A DNA stretch of 64,000 bases from Conus ventricosus (Eukaryota > Mollusca > Gastropoda > Neogastropoda > Conidae). Positions within the stretch are counted from its first letter, which is position 1. Every line of letters starts with the position of its first letter. Both the position numbers and the translations under genes were made by a program. Of this stretch, positions 24,301 to 38,105 are shown piece by piece. The notes under the pieces were generated by a model, which did not search any database, was not told where the DNA came from, and saw only the letters and a list, made by a program, of their open reading frames with translations. The DNA lies in NCBI GenBank assembly GCA_018398815.1, contig CM031614.1, positions 46,469,373-46,533,372 on the forward strand, written 5' to 3'.

Positions 24301-27300
24301 AGCCTAAAGCATTATTGTCACAATTTTTGACTTATTTTGGATAACCGGGTTTAAAATTATGGCACATTAAAAGCCCTTTAATTTTGGTTGAAAGCCATTT
24401 TTAAAGGGCCCTTTTGATTGGTTTGGCATACACAGACACTGGCAAAAATTGCCCCCTTTTCCCAAGGGGGGTTAGAACTCTGGTAAAGTTTCTCCCATCA
24501 TTTGCTAGTGTAAAGATTTGAGGTTTGGCCCCAAGCAGGGGAAGACACAAAGCAACCCGGCCCACTGTATTATTGATTTTTGGGGGTTTTTTTTTTAATT
24601 TGGGAAACATTTTCCCTTGCTAAACATTTCCTGTTAAAAAATTTTAAGCTCGATTTTTTTAAAAAGCTAAAACCAAAAAGGAATGGGGGAGTACTCAAAA
24701 ACGAAATGTATAAAAAAACCAGTTGATTCTTGTTTCTTTGGTGGCCATAAAACTGCTAATGAAAAGGTTTGAAAAATTCTCCCCAAACAAAGGTCCCGCT
24801 TTAAAATTTAATACATTTTGGGCACTTTTTTTTCTTCCGCATTTTTTTACGTGAAGTTCGGGCCCCCCCCCCAACTTTTCCCACTTAAATTTCTCCACTC
24901 ACTTTTGGGCCTTTGGTGAATGCCCCCCAAATTGTCAAAAAAAAAACCCAGTAACTTTTGTTTTAAAAAACTAAACATAGTAAACCCCAGCGATGATCTG
25001 AAAATGGGGACTTTAAATTTCCCACAGCAGTATGGCCCTTTTGTACTTAGGTGTCTTTATCCGTTTTTGGAATTGACTTTTGGGGAATTTTTTTTCTTCA
25101 AAATTACTGTTTTGGGCCCAAAAATGAAATGTGTTGTTTTCATGTCCTTGAATAAAAAATTTTTGTGGGCGTCAAAATCAAGACAAGAGAGAAATTTTAA
25201 AACCCCCCAATGTTTCCCGGGAGCTGTCAACCCCAAAGGACCTCAAAAAAGGGATAAATTTGCGGGGGGTCGGGAAAAACGTTTGCCCCTTGGGTTAGCC
25301 TGTCCCAAAAAAGGCCCCTTATCTAATTCAGACGGGGGCATGATGCAACTTAACATTATTTTGGACAGCATCCAATAAAATATTTCTTTTGGCCCTTTGG
25401 TAAAAAACCAAAGTTCCCATGCGTTTTTTTTTTGGTTTTTTTCTTCGCCCAAATTTTCCTGTGAAACAAAAATGCATTCAGTTATTTCATTTTGCATGTT
25501 TTAAATATAAGGGTAAATTTTTCTTTTTTTTGGTAATCAACCCCCCCCCCCCCCCCCCCCCCCCCGCCCCTTTTTGAAAACCCCTGGAAAAACCTACAGG
25601 TTTACCCTATTTTCCCTTTTCCCCCTCCCCTTTTTCCCTTTCCTTTCTCCTCCCCCTAAACTTTTCCTCCCTTTCTTTTCTTCCCCCAAAGTCAAAGGGT
25701 TGTCTGTGATCGATAAAAACATTGTCCCCCTTTTTTTTTTTTTTTTTTTTTCACACAGCCCCCCTCGCCCCCCTTTCCATCAAAGAAACCCTGACCCAAA
25801 GAGGGCGGTGTGCCCTAAAGTTTTTAAAGATTTTGGGTTTTTCCGGGTTTCCATGGTATTTTAACTTTGATGGGGTTTCCCCCTGTGTTTTCGGGTTAGG
25901 GTGAATCGCATGGCCTTCCCGACTCATCGGATTTGGTAACCCTCATCCTTTAGATAAAGATCGGGAAAACCCTGATAAAAAAGGGATGTTTTTGACGGGG
26001 TTTCCCCTCGAAAATCTCCTTAGATACTTTCTTGTCCCCCGGGAAAACCCAAACCCCACATTTCCCTGCCCCCAACCACATCCCCAATTCTTTCTTTTCT
26101 TTTTTGGTTTGGGTTTGGGGGTACAGATTTCATAGCTCTTAATGTCTAAAATTTACGAATTGTGTAGAAAAAAGGGTTGATTATTAAATAAACCGTCAAA
26201 AAACCCTTTTCTCACAATCATGTCACATGCTTGCAAGTAACGGGAGAAAAGGGTTGGGAAAGGGAAAGGGGAGAAAAAGGAAGCGGGGACTGAAAGGAGG
26301 GGTGTTTTACAGGGGAAATGGACTGTGTAAAAATAATACTGTAAATTTTAAATCTTAAAAGGGGGCCCAGGGGTTGTTTTTTCATACCATTTTTCTTTGA
26401 AAAAAAACGTGTGGGGAAAAAGTTTGCGATTGCATGCTCATGGCCCGGGAATTTCCCACTAGCATCATTAAGTTCTTGTTTTATTCAGGGGATAATTTTA
26501 AACTCATTTTTTTAAAAATGAGTGATGTAATATTGGGGGGCTCTTTTAAATTGGAAAAGGTGACACAGAAATGAAACTGACCAGTTTGTTATCTAATTAA
26601 TTTTTCGGGGGTTTCTGCCCAAAAAAAATGGTTTTGTCCTCATATATGGCCCTTTTTTCCAACAAAATGATTTTAAAAGGGGGAAATTTAAAACAGATTT
26701 TAGGGTTTTGAAAATTTTCAAAATGTCCAAATTATTCCCTTTCTTTTAAACATAAAATTTTTTTTAATCATTTTTTCCCCTAAAAAAAGGGAAAGTTTTG
26801 GGTTTGAGTGTGAAACAAGAAACGGCCATTTTGAGAAAATCAAGTTTAAAAATTTGTCACCCTTCATTAAAGTTTAAACCTTAGCAAGGTATTTTACTTC
26901 ACCAACCCTTTACCAAATTTTTTTCCATGGTAAAACACATCTGCCAAAATTTGCACACAAAAATTGGGGGAAAAATATTTTTGTAGTTTTCTCTTTAAAC
27001 TAAGTTTTTTTATCCCTTTTTTTTCGGACACAAAAAGCAACCCGTGTTAGAAAAAAAAAATTTTTTTATTTTTTTAAAAACTGTACACACCCTTGTCCAT
27101 TCCTTACAAAAGCGTGCCCTGTGCTTTTTGTAGCATAGCTGGCACGCCTTTGTCGATTTCCCCTATTACACTCGGACCTTCTTTTACTTCTTTACGTGGC
27201 GGGGGGTTTGCCCAACTTCACTTGGGTTGGGTCAAGCCCCCGGGGAAAATCGCCCGGGGGAAGTTTGGAGTTCATCGTCACTGTCAAGCGTGCTTCGCTT

Positions 27301-30300
27301 CAAAAATCACTTGCAGCGAAAAAATTCGGTCACCGTTTCCCAATTTCACCCTTATCTACTGCTGGTAGAGTTGAAGACTGACCAAAACTGAGCAAAAAAG
27401 GGCAGTCTTTTTTGCAAATCGGGGGTTTTTTAAAACCCCTGCTTTTTCCCGGGGGAAAGGCGTAAACAAAAATCGGTCAGCCAACCCCCAAGCGCGGTGG
27501 CCCGCGGGGTTTCCATGAAAGGTTTGTAACCCCGATCCCCCATTTGGGCTACGGCTGACCTACTTCCTTTTTGTTTAAGCCAAAAATTTTGAAACTGGGG
27601 GGGGCGGATTTGGCTGATTTTACAGTAAGTTGAAAAAAGAAAGTAGAGGTTTATGACCCTTTCCCAAAGATGTTTCAAAAATCTGGGCCCTTTTTGAGGG
27701 TGTCACAAAAAATTTTTGATCAAAACTTTTTCTGCTTTTTGTTTCCAAATCATCGCTAGGTTATCCCTTTAAAAGCTTTTTTTAAAACATTTTTTCCCAT
27801 TGAATTTTAAAGGGGCCGATTACAAAATATGTGTAGTTTAAGGGTTAAACATTCCATTTTTATTTTAAAATAAAAATTGCAAATTCGGAAACCCATCACA
27901 CCTTTTCCGGGGCCCCTAAAGCTTTTTGCTGGTGCGGTTAAAACTCATTTTGTGAAAACGGGCACATTAAAGAAAAATGGGCATTTCTGGCCCAAACCCC
28001 GCAGTCTCTTGTAAAAAAAGGATTTGGGGGTTTTTTTGTTTTTTTTTTTTAAAAGGGATGAAAATTTTGTTGTTCTGTTAACTTTAGCGTTGAGCCGTCA
28101 TTCCCAATGGATGGGGGTAATTTATGCTTTCATTAAAAAAAAAAAACAAAAAAACCTTTTTTCTGCACCCCCACAAGGTTTATTGAAAGGGGTAACACTT
28201 GAGAGAATTTTTTGCATTGACTTTTTTTTTTGGGACATTGCAGAGTTAAATTTTTAGGGTTTTATAAGGGGACACAAATTTTGCAAAACAATCATCCCCA
28301 AACACAGGCGGGGCACAAACACACCCACCACAAACCCCCCCACAACACACACACACCACACACAACACACACCAAAACACTCTTACACCCCGACTCTGAC
28401 AGTACACACAACATGACAAAACACATGCACGCACACGCAGCATGCCCCAAGATAAGCGCGCGCGCACTTGCAAACACCACAACAACACCACACCCCAAAA
28501 CACACCACATGATACTGGCACATATTTCCCGGCATACATGCCTTGGGTCACACAAACACAGGCCCCACACACACACACACACACACAACCCCAAAACAAA
28601 CACACACACAACCCACCCCAAAAACACAATGGGCCCCATATGCAGGGAAAACCGGCACTTTCTCGCACACAACAGGGCCCCACAAACACACAACACACAC
28701 ATCATCACACTCAACTCCCCCCCCCCCACACACCCCCTCACCCCGTTATTTTGGTTATTTTTCCCTTTCAATTTTGTTTTTAGAGGTACCTTACCCAAAA
28801 GGGGGAAAAACCTTGTTGTCACAACACAATTTCATCTGTTTTTCAACCACAGTTTACCTTGTTTAAAGTAAAGGGCCCAAAAATTCCCTGTTAAACACAA
28901 CCCAAAACAGCTGTTTCAATTTTCTACATGGCTTTTTGGAGAAATTGGGTTGTGAAAAACCACCCCACACACCACACTACAACCCCCCCACCAAAACAAA
29001 ACACACCCCACACACCAAAACACGGCCCTTAAAATTTTGGCACAAGTTGGGGGGGGGCAAAATTGGGCCCCCCAAATTTTAAATTGGGGGCCAACCTTTT
29101 CCCACAAGATATTCCAACCCCCCAATCATAAGAATTTGTAAATTTTCCCCCAAAAAAGGGAGTGGGAAAAGGGCCCCCTTTTTTAAAAGGGGGAAAAAGT
29201 GTAGTTGGCCCCGAACAGAATGGGGGATGGATTTGTTGTGTTTGGGAATTTGATGGGTTTCCTTTTAGTTTAGGGGAACCCCCAAGGGGGATGCAGCCAT
29301 AATAATTGGATTTTGCCCCCAATTTTCCTTAAAAAAATTTGGGAAAAATTTTTTTTGGGACCCATTTTTCAACCCTCCTTTTTTAGAAAGGGGGGAAAAC
29401 CTTCGCCTAAATGAAATTAAACTTTTCCCCCAAAACCCCCCCCCCACCACTTCCCCCCCCCCAACACCCTCCCCAAAAAACACCCCAAAAAAAACAAACA
29501 ACACACCCCCCCCCTCACCTTTTTCCCCAAATTTATATTTTTTGTTTTTTTTTTCCCATGCCCAAGGGGGAAAAACCCAACCTTAAAAAAAAATTTTTTT
29601 TGAACACCTTCAAAATGGAAAAAAATTGGACTTTCGCCCCTTTTTCCTTTCCCCCTTTTAAAAGAATTTTGTCGCCCGCCCGAACCCCCCCCAAACAAAA
29701 CACCCCAAAAACAAAACCAAACCCCCAAACTTAAACCCCCACCTTTTTTACCCATTTTTTAATTTCCCCTTCAAAAAACCCTGAAACCTCTGGGGTTTCA
29801 AAAACCTGAATATCTTTTGGGTGCTTTGGGAGGGTCGCCATTTATGGTATTTTTCACCGCCTGGGGCCCCTTTAGCAGGGGAAAACCCCTTAAATAATAC
29901 CCCCTGAGGTTTTTTATTTTTTGGGCCCTTTTTTTGTTAAGTTTCCCCCTCCCCGGATTATTCCGATAAATCTTATTAACACCCCCATTTATTTTAAACG
30001 GAATTAAAGGCAGGGGGTCCTTGTTTTTTTTAAATTGGCCCTTTGAAAATTTAAAAAAATTTTTTTCCCCCAAATTAAGCGGAAACAAAGGGAAAACGGG
30101 TTTTTTTTTTTAAAAAAAAAATTGGGGGAGATATATACTTTAAACGAAAAAAGTCAACCCCTAAAAGCTAGATCGTAGTAAAAAGGGGAAAATGGCCAAA
30201 ATACTGACTTTAAAAAAAAATCGCCTATTTTTAAACTAATCCGTTATTTTTTGGGGGAAAATGGAGATAAAAGGCTTTTAAAAAAAAAGTCACCCCCGTA

Positions 30301-32469
30301 AAACCCGATTTGGGAGATAAAGGGAAATTGGGAGATACAGGCTTTTAAAAAGGTCGCCCCTATAAGGCCCGGGTTGGGGGAGGTTTTCCTTTTCCGATTT
30401 TACCGTGCGATAGTGGGCGGCAATCTTTGGGCCCGGGTTTCCCAAAGAAGGCTGTTTTTGGTGACGGCAAAACTGCGGGACTTTCCCCGGGGGCCTGCTT
30501 TTCCTCCGTAAGGCACAACTATTTAAAAAAAATTTCCCTGATCATTTGGGCTTTCGGGCCAAAGGGGTCAGAGCCCAAAAAAATTTTTGAACAGGGTTTT
30601 TAGCCACTGGAAGGGAAAATTTACATGCACTAGCGATGACCTTTGTACCCCCGAGTTGTCCAAACAAAAAAACCATTGGGGCCCGGGAATTTTTGGGAAA
30701 AGGGGTGTGGAATTTCCCCGCCTGGGGCCAAAATATAGGGGGGAAAAAGTAAGAAAAGGGGTGTTTGAAATGGTTTTTAGCAAATGGTTCGGGGATGAGG
30801 GGGGGGGAAAGGTTTTAGGAAATTTTTTCAAAAAGAATTTTGAGCTTTTATTTATTTCCTGTGGTATTTTTAATTTGTTTTATATTCTAAGCCGAAGCCC
30901 AAAAAAAGTGAAAAATGTGGGGAAAGGGGCAATTTAAAATTTTTTCCCTTTAAAAAAAAAAAAAAAAATTAAATTTGGGTTAAAATATTAAATACTTCAG
31001 GGGTTTTCTGCATCTATTGAAAATAAGGTGAAATTTTAAAAAGGCCCTTTTTTTTCCCCTCTTGCTGTTGTCATACAAAAAAAACAAACGAAACCAAGGG
31101 TTTTTTCTCCCAGTTTTTTCTTAATTGTTTTCGGTAACTGTTAGGTTGGGTGTTTTAAACCCAAAAAGTATTTAAGTCAAAGGGTCATTGCAAAGTTCGG
31201 GTTTTAAACCCCTTTTTTTTGAAAATATAACAAATTTTTGTAACGTTTTTATTAGGGGGCTTTAAAAAGAAAACAGAAAGGGGCAAAACCGCACATCTGG
31301 AAAAGGTTTTTTGCCCCTGTCGGTGCACGGGCCCCTGCAGGGGAAAGGACGTTGCTGTGCCAAACCCGTTTATGAAAATTTTAAGGGGAAAAAGGGGAGA
31401 ACAGGCTTTTAAAAAGAAGGCCCCCTATAAACCAAAATGGTAGATAAAGGGGAAAAGGCAAAAAAAAGGCTTACGGTTTTTTTAAAAGGTTCATTTTTTC
31501 CAGCATTGTTTAATCCGGGGTACCTGCGAATGGCGGACAAAGCTGTTTATGTTGCAGGGCCCCTAGGGATCTGGAAGGGGGGTGGACAGGGAAACGGAAA
31601 AGGAAGGGGGTTCAAAAACCCCTAGATGGAGAAGGAGTTTGGGAAAAACCACAGAAGCCCAAGGAGAGCCCGGGGGATCAAGAAAGGAGGAGGAGCAGAA
31701 GCACAAGGACTAAAGGGGAAACACAAGAAACATGAGAAAATTTAAACCCCCCTTTTTTTAATTGGGGGCTGCGTTTGTCACTCCCGTGTGTTGGGTTTTA
31801 AAGGGGTGTGTGGGGTGCTTTTGGGGTGGGTGTGCGCCCCATGTTTGTTTTTGGGGTGTTTGTGTGGGGGTGTGCGTGCGTGTGTTTTTGTTGTGGTGTG
31901 TGTGCGGGCTTTTTTTGTTTTGTGTGTGTGTGGGGGGGGGGGGGGGGGGGGGGGTGGGGGTATGTGTTTGTGTATGGGTAGAGAGGAACGAAGGAAAAAA
32001 ACAGGAAGCATGGAAAGTGGGCCATTAAAACTGAGGGGGCTGGGGGTTTTTTCATTTTTGTGTGTGCTTGTGAGCAACTGAAGGTAAAAAAAGGGGGAAC
32101 TGAGAAAGTCCAACATTCTTGAATGGTGTGTGTGTGGGTGGCTGGCTAGGGAATTTTTTAATAATGCTTGTACCCCCGAAGACAAACGGATTTAAAAAGG
32201 GGGAAAAAAAAAATTACTTGCCCCCTCCCATGGGTGTTTTCCTTTCCAAACTCAAGGGATGGTTAATTTAATTAACTAAAATTTTTACAATAACAAATAA
32301 AAAAAATCCAAAAAACTGCTTCTCGACATGTGTGAAGGTAACCTGTGGGGGGAAATAAAAGGGGACCTGATCTGGTTTAAAATTTCTTGGGCTTTAAACC
32401 CGCGCCGTGGGAAATGTTTTTGTTTCGGTGGGGAAATGCCTTTCTGGGGGTTTCCCCCCAGAAAAAAAA

Positions 32470-32506
<37 letters not shown>

Positions 32507-35500
32507 AAAAAAAAAAGGGGGGGGACAAAATAAGGGTCACCTGCACTGGGGGCTGACTGCTCAACATTTCCTTTTCCCCTGACCAGTTTTAAAACCTTTA
32601 GCCCCAAAGGACCCACTGGAAAAAGGGTTTTTCATTTTCCCCAAAGATTAGTTGTTTCAGATTAATGCAAACAGGAAAGGGGGACATCGAGGCCCCTTTG
32701 TGTGTGTTAACGAAGGGAAAAAAACCCCAAAAAAACATGACCCAAAATCAACTGCTTTGCTCAGGGAAAGTGTGTGTGGGGCCCCTGTGGGGTGTGTGGG
32801 GTGTGTTTTTATGTTGTTGGTGTGTGTTCACATAAAAGGCCCCCCCAAAATTTTTTTCAGCATTTTCCCCAAAAAACTTTTTGGAAAAAAAAGGAAAAAA
32901 AGTTAATTTGTTTCTCAATTTCTTGAAGGGGGTTTTATTAAAAAAATTGCAGCATGAAACAAAAGGGTTTGGGGGTTGGGTGCAAAACCCCCAAAATTTT
33001 AGTTGTTTTTTTTTACAGTTTTTTGCCAAAAAAAAAATCCTTTTGCTGGGGGGGGGCGGGGGAATCAGGTGCCCTAGGAGAAAAAAAAAGGGAAAAAAAA
33101 TGGGGGCACCCGGTAACGCAGAAGGGCCCCTAAAGGTTTGGGGGTTTTGGTTTACATGCTTCCTTTGCCCCGGAAAGGTTTAAAAGATGTGGGAAGAAAA
33201 GGGGGATGTAATGGCGGAAAATGGTGATGACAGAGTGGGGCAGGAAAGCAGGGACCGTTTGGGGAAATGTTAAAAAAAGACGTTATGATTTGGATTGGGG
33301 GATGGGTTTATGATGATGATATTGGGTGAAGATGTGAGGGGGCAGGGGGAAACAAGGGGCCGTTTAAAGAAAGTGGGAAGGAAAGGGTGTTTTATGAAAG
33401 TGATGAAAGGGGATGTTGTGATTAAGATGTTTATGGGCAGGGAAAGCAAGGACCATTTTTAAGAAGTGTGGGGAAAAAGGAAAGTTTTATGAATTTTGGG
33501 TGAGTTGGGATGAAGATATGTGTTGGGGCAGGAAAACAAAGGGCCCGTTTAAGAATGGGGGAAAAAAGGAGTTGGGTGATTTTTGAAGGGTGGTGAAGTT
33601 GAAGGGGATGAAGAAAGTTGTTTATGAAGATGGAAAGGGGCAGGAAGCAAGGACCATTTAAAGAAGTGTGGAAGAAGGGGATTTTTGAAAAAAATTTTGT
33701 GATGGGGATGATGAGTGGGTGGTGCCCGGGGAAACAAGGGGCCATTTTTAAAAAGTGTTTTAAAAAGGATGTTGTTTATTTGTGATGGTGATGATGTTGG
33801 TATGATGTGTGGTGAAAAGGGGAAACAAGGGGCCAAATTTTTGGAAAAATGTGGAAAAGGATGTTATTTATTGTTTAGAAAGGGATAGGGTGTGATTGGG
33901 CCGGGAAGCAAGGGGCCGTTGAAGAAGTGGGGAGAAGGAAAGTTTTTGATTGTGAAAATGAGGGTGAGTTTATGGGGAAAGGTGCAGGGGAAACAAAGGG
34001 CCAGTTTGAAGAAGTGTGGAAGAAGGTGTTGATGATTGTAAAGATGGTGATTTAAGATGTGATTTAAGTGATGGTTTCCCGGGGAAACAAAGGGCCCCGT
34101 TTTAAGAAGGGTGGGAGAAAAATGTTATGATTGGGGATGAAGGTGATATGTGAGGGTTTCAGGGGAAACAAGGCCAGTTTGAAGAAAAAGGGGGGAAAGA
34201 AGGTTTTTGATGATTGTGATGATGGTGATGAAGATGATGAAAGAAAGTGGGTGCAGGAAACAAGGACCATTTGAAGGGAAATGTTGGGAAAGAAGGATGT
34301 TGATGATTGGGCATGATGGTGATGATGTGAAGGTGCAGGGAAGGGAAGGACCCGTTTGAAAAAGTGTGGGGGAAAAGGGTGTTATGTTTTTGGAAAGATG
34401 GTGTTTTGTTATGTGAAAGTGCGGGAAGCAAGGGACCAAAATTTTAAAAAGGTGGGAGAAGGATGTTGGGATTTGAAAGGGTGGTGATGAAAAGGGGGTG
34501 AGGGTTTGATGGTGAGGGAAGCAAAGGACCAGTTTGAAGAAAGGGGGGAGGGAAAGGGGTTGATGATTGTTTAAAGATGGTATGATGGATGAAAGTTTAT
34601 GGTGCAGGGAAGCCAAAAGGGCAGTTTTTAAGAAGTTGGGGGGGGGAGTTGAGATTGTGATGGGTTGATGATGAAATGATGATGGATGGGCAAGGGAAAC
34701 AAAAGGGCCAGTTTGGGAAAAGTTTGGAAAAGGGTTGGGTATGGGATGATGGGTGATGAGAGGGGATGGTGCAGGGGAAACCCAAAGGGCCTTTTTGAAG
34801 AATGTGGAAGAAGGGTGTTTAGGAAAAAGGGTATTTGGTTTATGATGTGATGGTGGGAGGGAAGCAAGGACCATTTTAAAAAGTGTTGGGGAAGGATTTG
34901 GGTGATTGTTTATAAGGTGGTTTTGGTTAAAGTGTGGTCAGGGGAACAAGTACCCCGTTTAAGAAATGTAAGAAGGGGTTAGATGGTGTTTATGATGGTT
35001 TGAAGTATGGGGCAGGGGAAACAAGGACCCTTTGAAGAAGTGTGGGGGGAAAAGGTTTTTGTTGGGTTTTGTTTTAAGGTGATGATGATGATGTTTATGA
35101 TTGATGGTTTCCAAGGAAAACAAGGCCCAGTTTGAAGAATTTTTGGGAGAAGGATTTGATGAAAATTTTGGGGATTGGGTGCAGGGGAAACAAGGACCTG
35201 TTTGAAGAAGTGTGGGGAAAAAGGATGTTTTGGAAATTTTGTTTAAAGGGGAGTTTAAGGGTTATGAAGAAGAAGATGATGTGAAAAGGGGCGGGAAGCA
35301 AGGACCATTTGGGAAAAAGTTGGGAGAAGGATTTGATGATAGTGATGATGGTTTAGGTGCAGGGAAGCCAAAGGGCCCGTTTGAAAAGTTTTGGAAAAAG
35401 GATGTTGAATTGTGATTTATGGTGATGATGATTTTATGAAGTAAGGGGGCAGGGAAAGAAGGGCCAGTTTGAAAATTTTGGGAAAAAGGATGTTTTGATT

Positions 35501-37150
35501 GTGATGATGGTGATGGATTATGATTTAAGTTATGGTGCAGGGAAACCCGGGGCCGTTTTTAAGAAAGGGGTTGGGGGAAGGATTTGGGTGTTTTTGAAAG
35601 ATTGGGGATTTGATGGGGCAGGGGAAACAAGGACCAGTTTTTTTTAAAGGGAAAAGGTGGGGGGAAGGAGGGTTTATGATTGTGATGATGGGGGAAAGAA
35701 GATTTATATGTGAAGGTGCAGGGAAAACAAGGGGGCCCGTTTAAAAGTGTGGAGAAGGATTTGATGATTTGTGATCTTTTGGGGATGTATGTGGGTGGTG
35801 CAGGGGGGCAAGAAACCCGTTTTTAAGAATTGGGGGAAAAGGGTGTTTGATTTGTGTTGGGGAATGAAAAAAATTTTTGGGGGCAGGGGAAACAAGGACC
35901 CTTTTTAAAAAAAGTTGGGGAAGGATGTTGATTTAAATTTTGGAGATGTGATGGGCCGGGAAGCAAGGTTTTAGTTTTGGGAAAAAGTTGGGGAAGAAGG
36001 TTTTATGATTGTGAAGATGGTGAAGATGATGAAGAAGATGTTGGGTGGTGCAGGGGAAACAAGGACCGTTTGGAAGGGGAGGAGAAGGGGGACCCCTGGG
36101 GGTTTTGGATTTTGACCCCCCAAAACATTCTTCATGAGCACTCGTAGAAAATCAGCATTTTCCCCTTTCCTTCCCCCTCAGCCAGTTTTTCCAACCAAAA
36201 GCTATAAAAACGTTTTTAAAAATCCTGCTAATTTTCCAGAAAACCACCGCATCACCGAACACTTTTTCCGGGTGGGGGGTTGGGGAAAAGAAAAAAAAAA
36301 GATTCCGTTAATTTTAAACAAACCCCTTTAAACTTTAAAAGCGAAAAAGGGGATGTAACTTTAACCCATTTTGACCTTATTTCCTAAGCGGGATTCATTT
36401 CCCTTTGGTGTAAGGGTGCATGGGGAAAAAGCAAGGAAAAACCCGGGGTACTCGGGGAAAAGTCAAAAATTGGTTTTTTTTGGGGGGCTTTACAGAAAAT
36501 GTGAAATTTTTCATGATGGGGTTTTGTTGCCCGGGTCTTTCTGTTTCCACTGTTCTCTTTTACTCACAGTACTATTTTTTTTCCTCAAACAATAGCAAAA
36601 AAAAACCAGGGAAAAGGAAAGCAGTTCTTTGTCCAGTACAATCTAAATGGCGGGTCGTATTGGGCATACAGGAGGTGGGGGGGGCTGTTTTACAGAGAGA
36701 GGGAACTCTGGTTTTTTTTTTTTGTTTTTTTTTTTTTTGGGGTTTCTAGGGCCCAAAAACTAAAAGAAACGTTTAAAATGGAAAAAAAAGGGTTTTGGTT
36801 TTTCAAGATTTGTACCTCTTCTGTAAAGTATGTTGTAAAGTATAACGACAAAATGAATATAGAAAGATCTTATCCAAAATGCCAAAGTATACAGTGTCTC
36901 CAGTACAAAAAAGAAAAAGAAAAACGCCCAAACACAAAAACATGTCTGTACACAAACATACATACATCCCCCCTTCTCCATATCCATCCCTCACACACAC
37001 ACACATGGACATGAATTTTATGCTTATATAATATATTCACACTGTATACACACATGTGCATATACATCACACACATGTGTGTATATATAGATATGTTGAT
37101 ATTTAGATATAGATAGGTTGATATATATTTTATATATATATATATATATA

Positions 37151-37204
<54 letters not shown>

Positions 37205-38034
37205 TAGGTTTTTAAAAAAGAATCTATAAATTGTTTGGAGCGCGTTGCGCTGTCATCGGGATGGTTTTTGGTTTACCCACCGCCGATGTTATATAGCGTG
37301 TGGGCTCCCGTTTGCGGTTGTTTGCACGTGCGGGTTGGTGTTTTTGGGGGCTTTCAGGTTTTTGTTTTGGGTGTATTCACTAACAACGATTTCCATTTAT
37401 GCCTGCAGTTTTTACTATTTGTTTGGTGTTTAAAGTTGCTAAGTGTGGTTTGCATAGTATTAACCATTTTTCAAAAAGGTGCAACCTATGTTTAACTGAA
37501 AAATGGTTAATACTATGCAAACCACACTTAGCAACTTTAAACACCAAAACAGAAATAGTAAACAACTGCAGGCATAATTGGAAATCGTTGTTATGAATAC
37601 ACCCAAAACAAAACCTGAAAGCCCCCAAAAAACACGTGCAGCCAACCGCACGTGCAAACAACGCAGACGGGAGCCCACACGCTATATAACATCGGCGGGG
37701 GGCAAACCAAAAAACCATCCTGATGACAGCGCAACGCGCTTGAAAAAAATTTGTAGATTCTTTTTAAAACCTATTTTAAACAAATGTTGCTCCCCAAGGG
37801 TTCGAGCACTATCAAAATCATTTTGGTATTTTAACCACATTAATCTTAATCTATATATATATATATATATTATATATATATATAATATTATATATATATA
37901 TATATATATAAAAAGAGAGATATTTAGACACAGACAGATTGAACGAAAGATAGATATCCACACACATGCAAACATAGGAATAAGAAATATGCACACACAT
38001 TCACTCGCACTCATACACACACAGACACACACGT

Positions 38035-38105
<71 letters not shown>

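Larger units (their letters stand above)
19700..36780. other. Low-quality consensus block (about 17 kb)
   Basis: From about 19.7 to 36.8 kb the text changes abruptly to runs such as TTTTAAAA, GGGGAAAA, CCCCAAAA. In the minisatellite units (33.16-36.1 kb) the best-preserved word is GGAAGCAAGGACCAG, and damaged copies read GGGAAACAAGGGCCAG: about the same length, with bases replaced by a neighbour. The same happens in the nucleobindin exon at 31558. This is a data artefact, not biology. Frames read from this block, including many proline- or lysine-rich ones, are unreliable. Confidence 0.85.

Noticed and set aside
27090..27560. GC-richer patch in the low-quality block as a possible exon, tRNA or SINE
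   Set aside because: No A/B box pair, motif or splice-bounded frame could be defended given the base errors.
28230..28871. 213-codon frame rich in His/Thr/Asn
   Set aside because: Degraded CA repeat in the low-quality block.
34125..34874. 249-codon minus-strand His/Pro/Ser-rich frame
   Set aside because: Antisense shadow of the GAT-rich minisatellite in error-laden sequence.
33165..36090. CRISPR-like array (regular repeats of about 85 bp)
   Set aside because: Eukaryotic context, no cas genes, repeat and spacer are both repeated, and the unit matches a nucleobindin exon.
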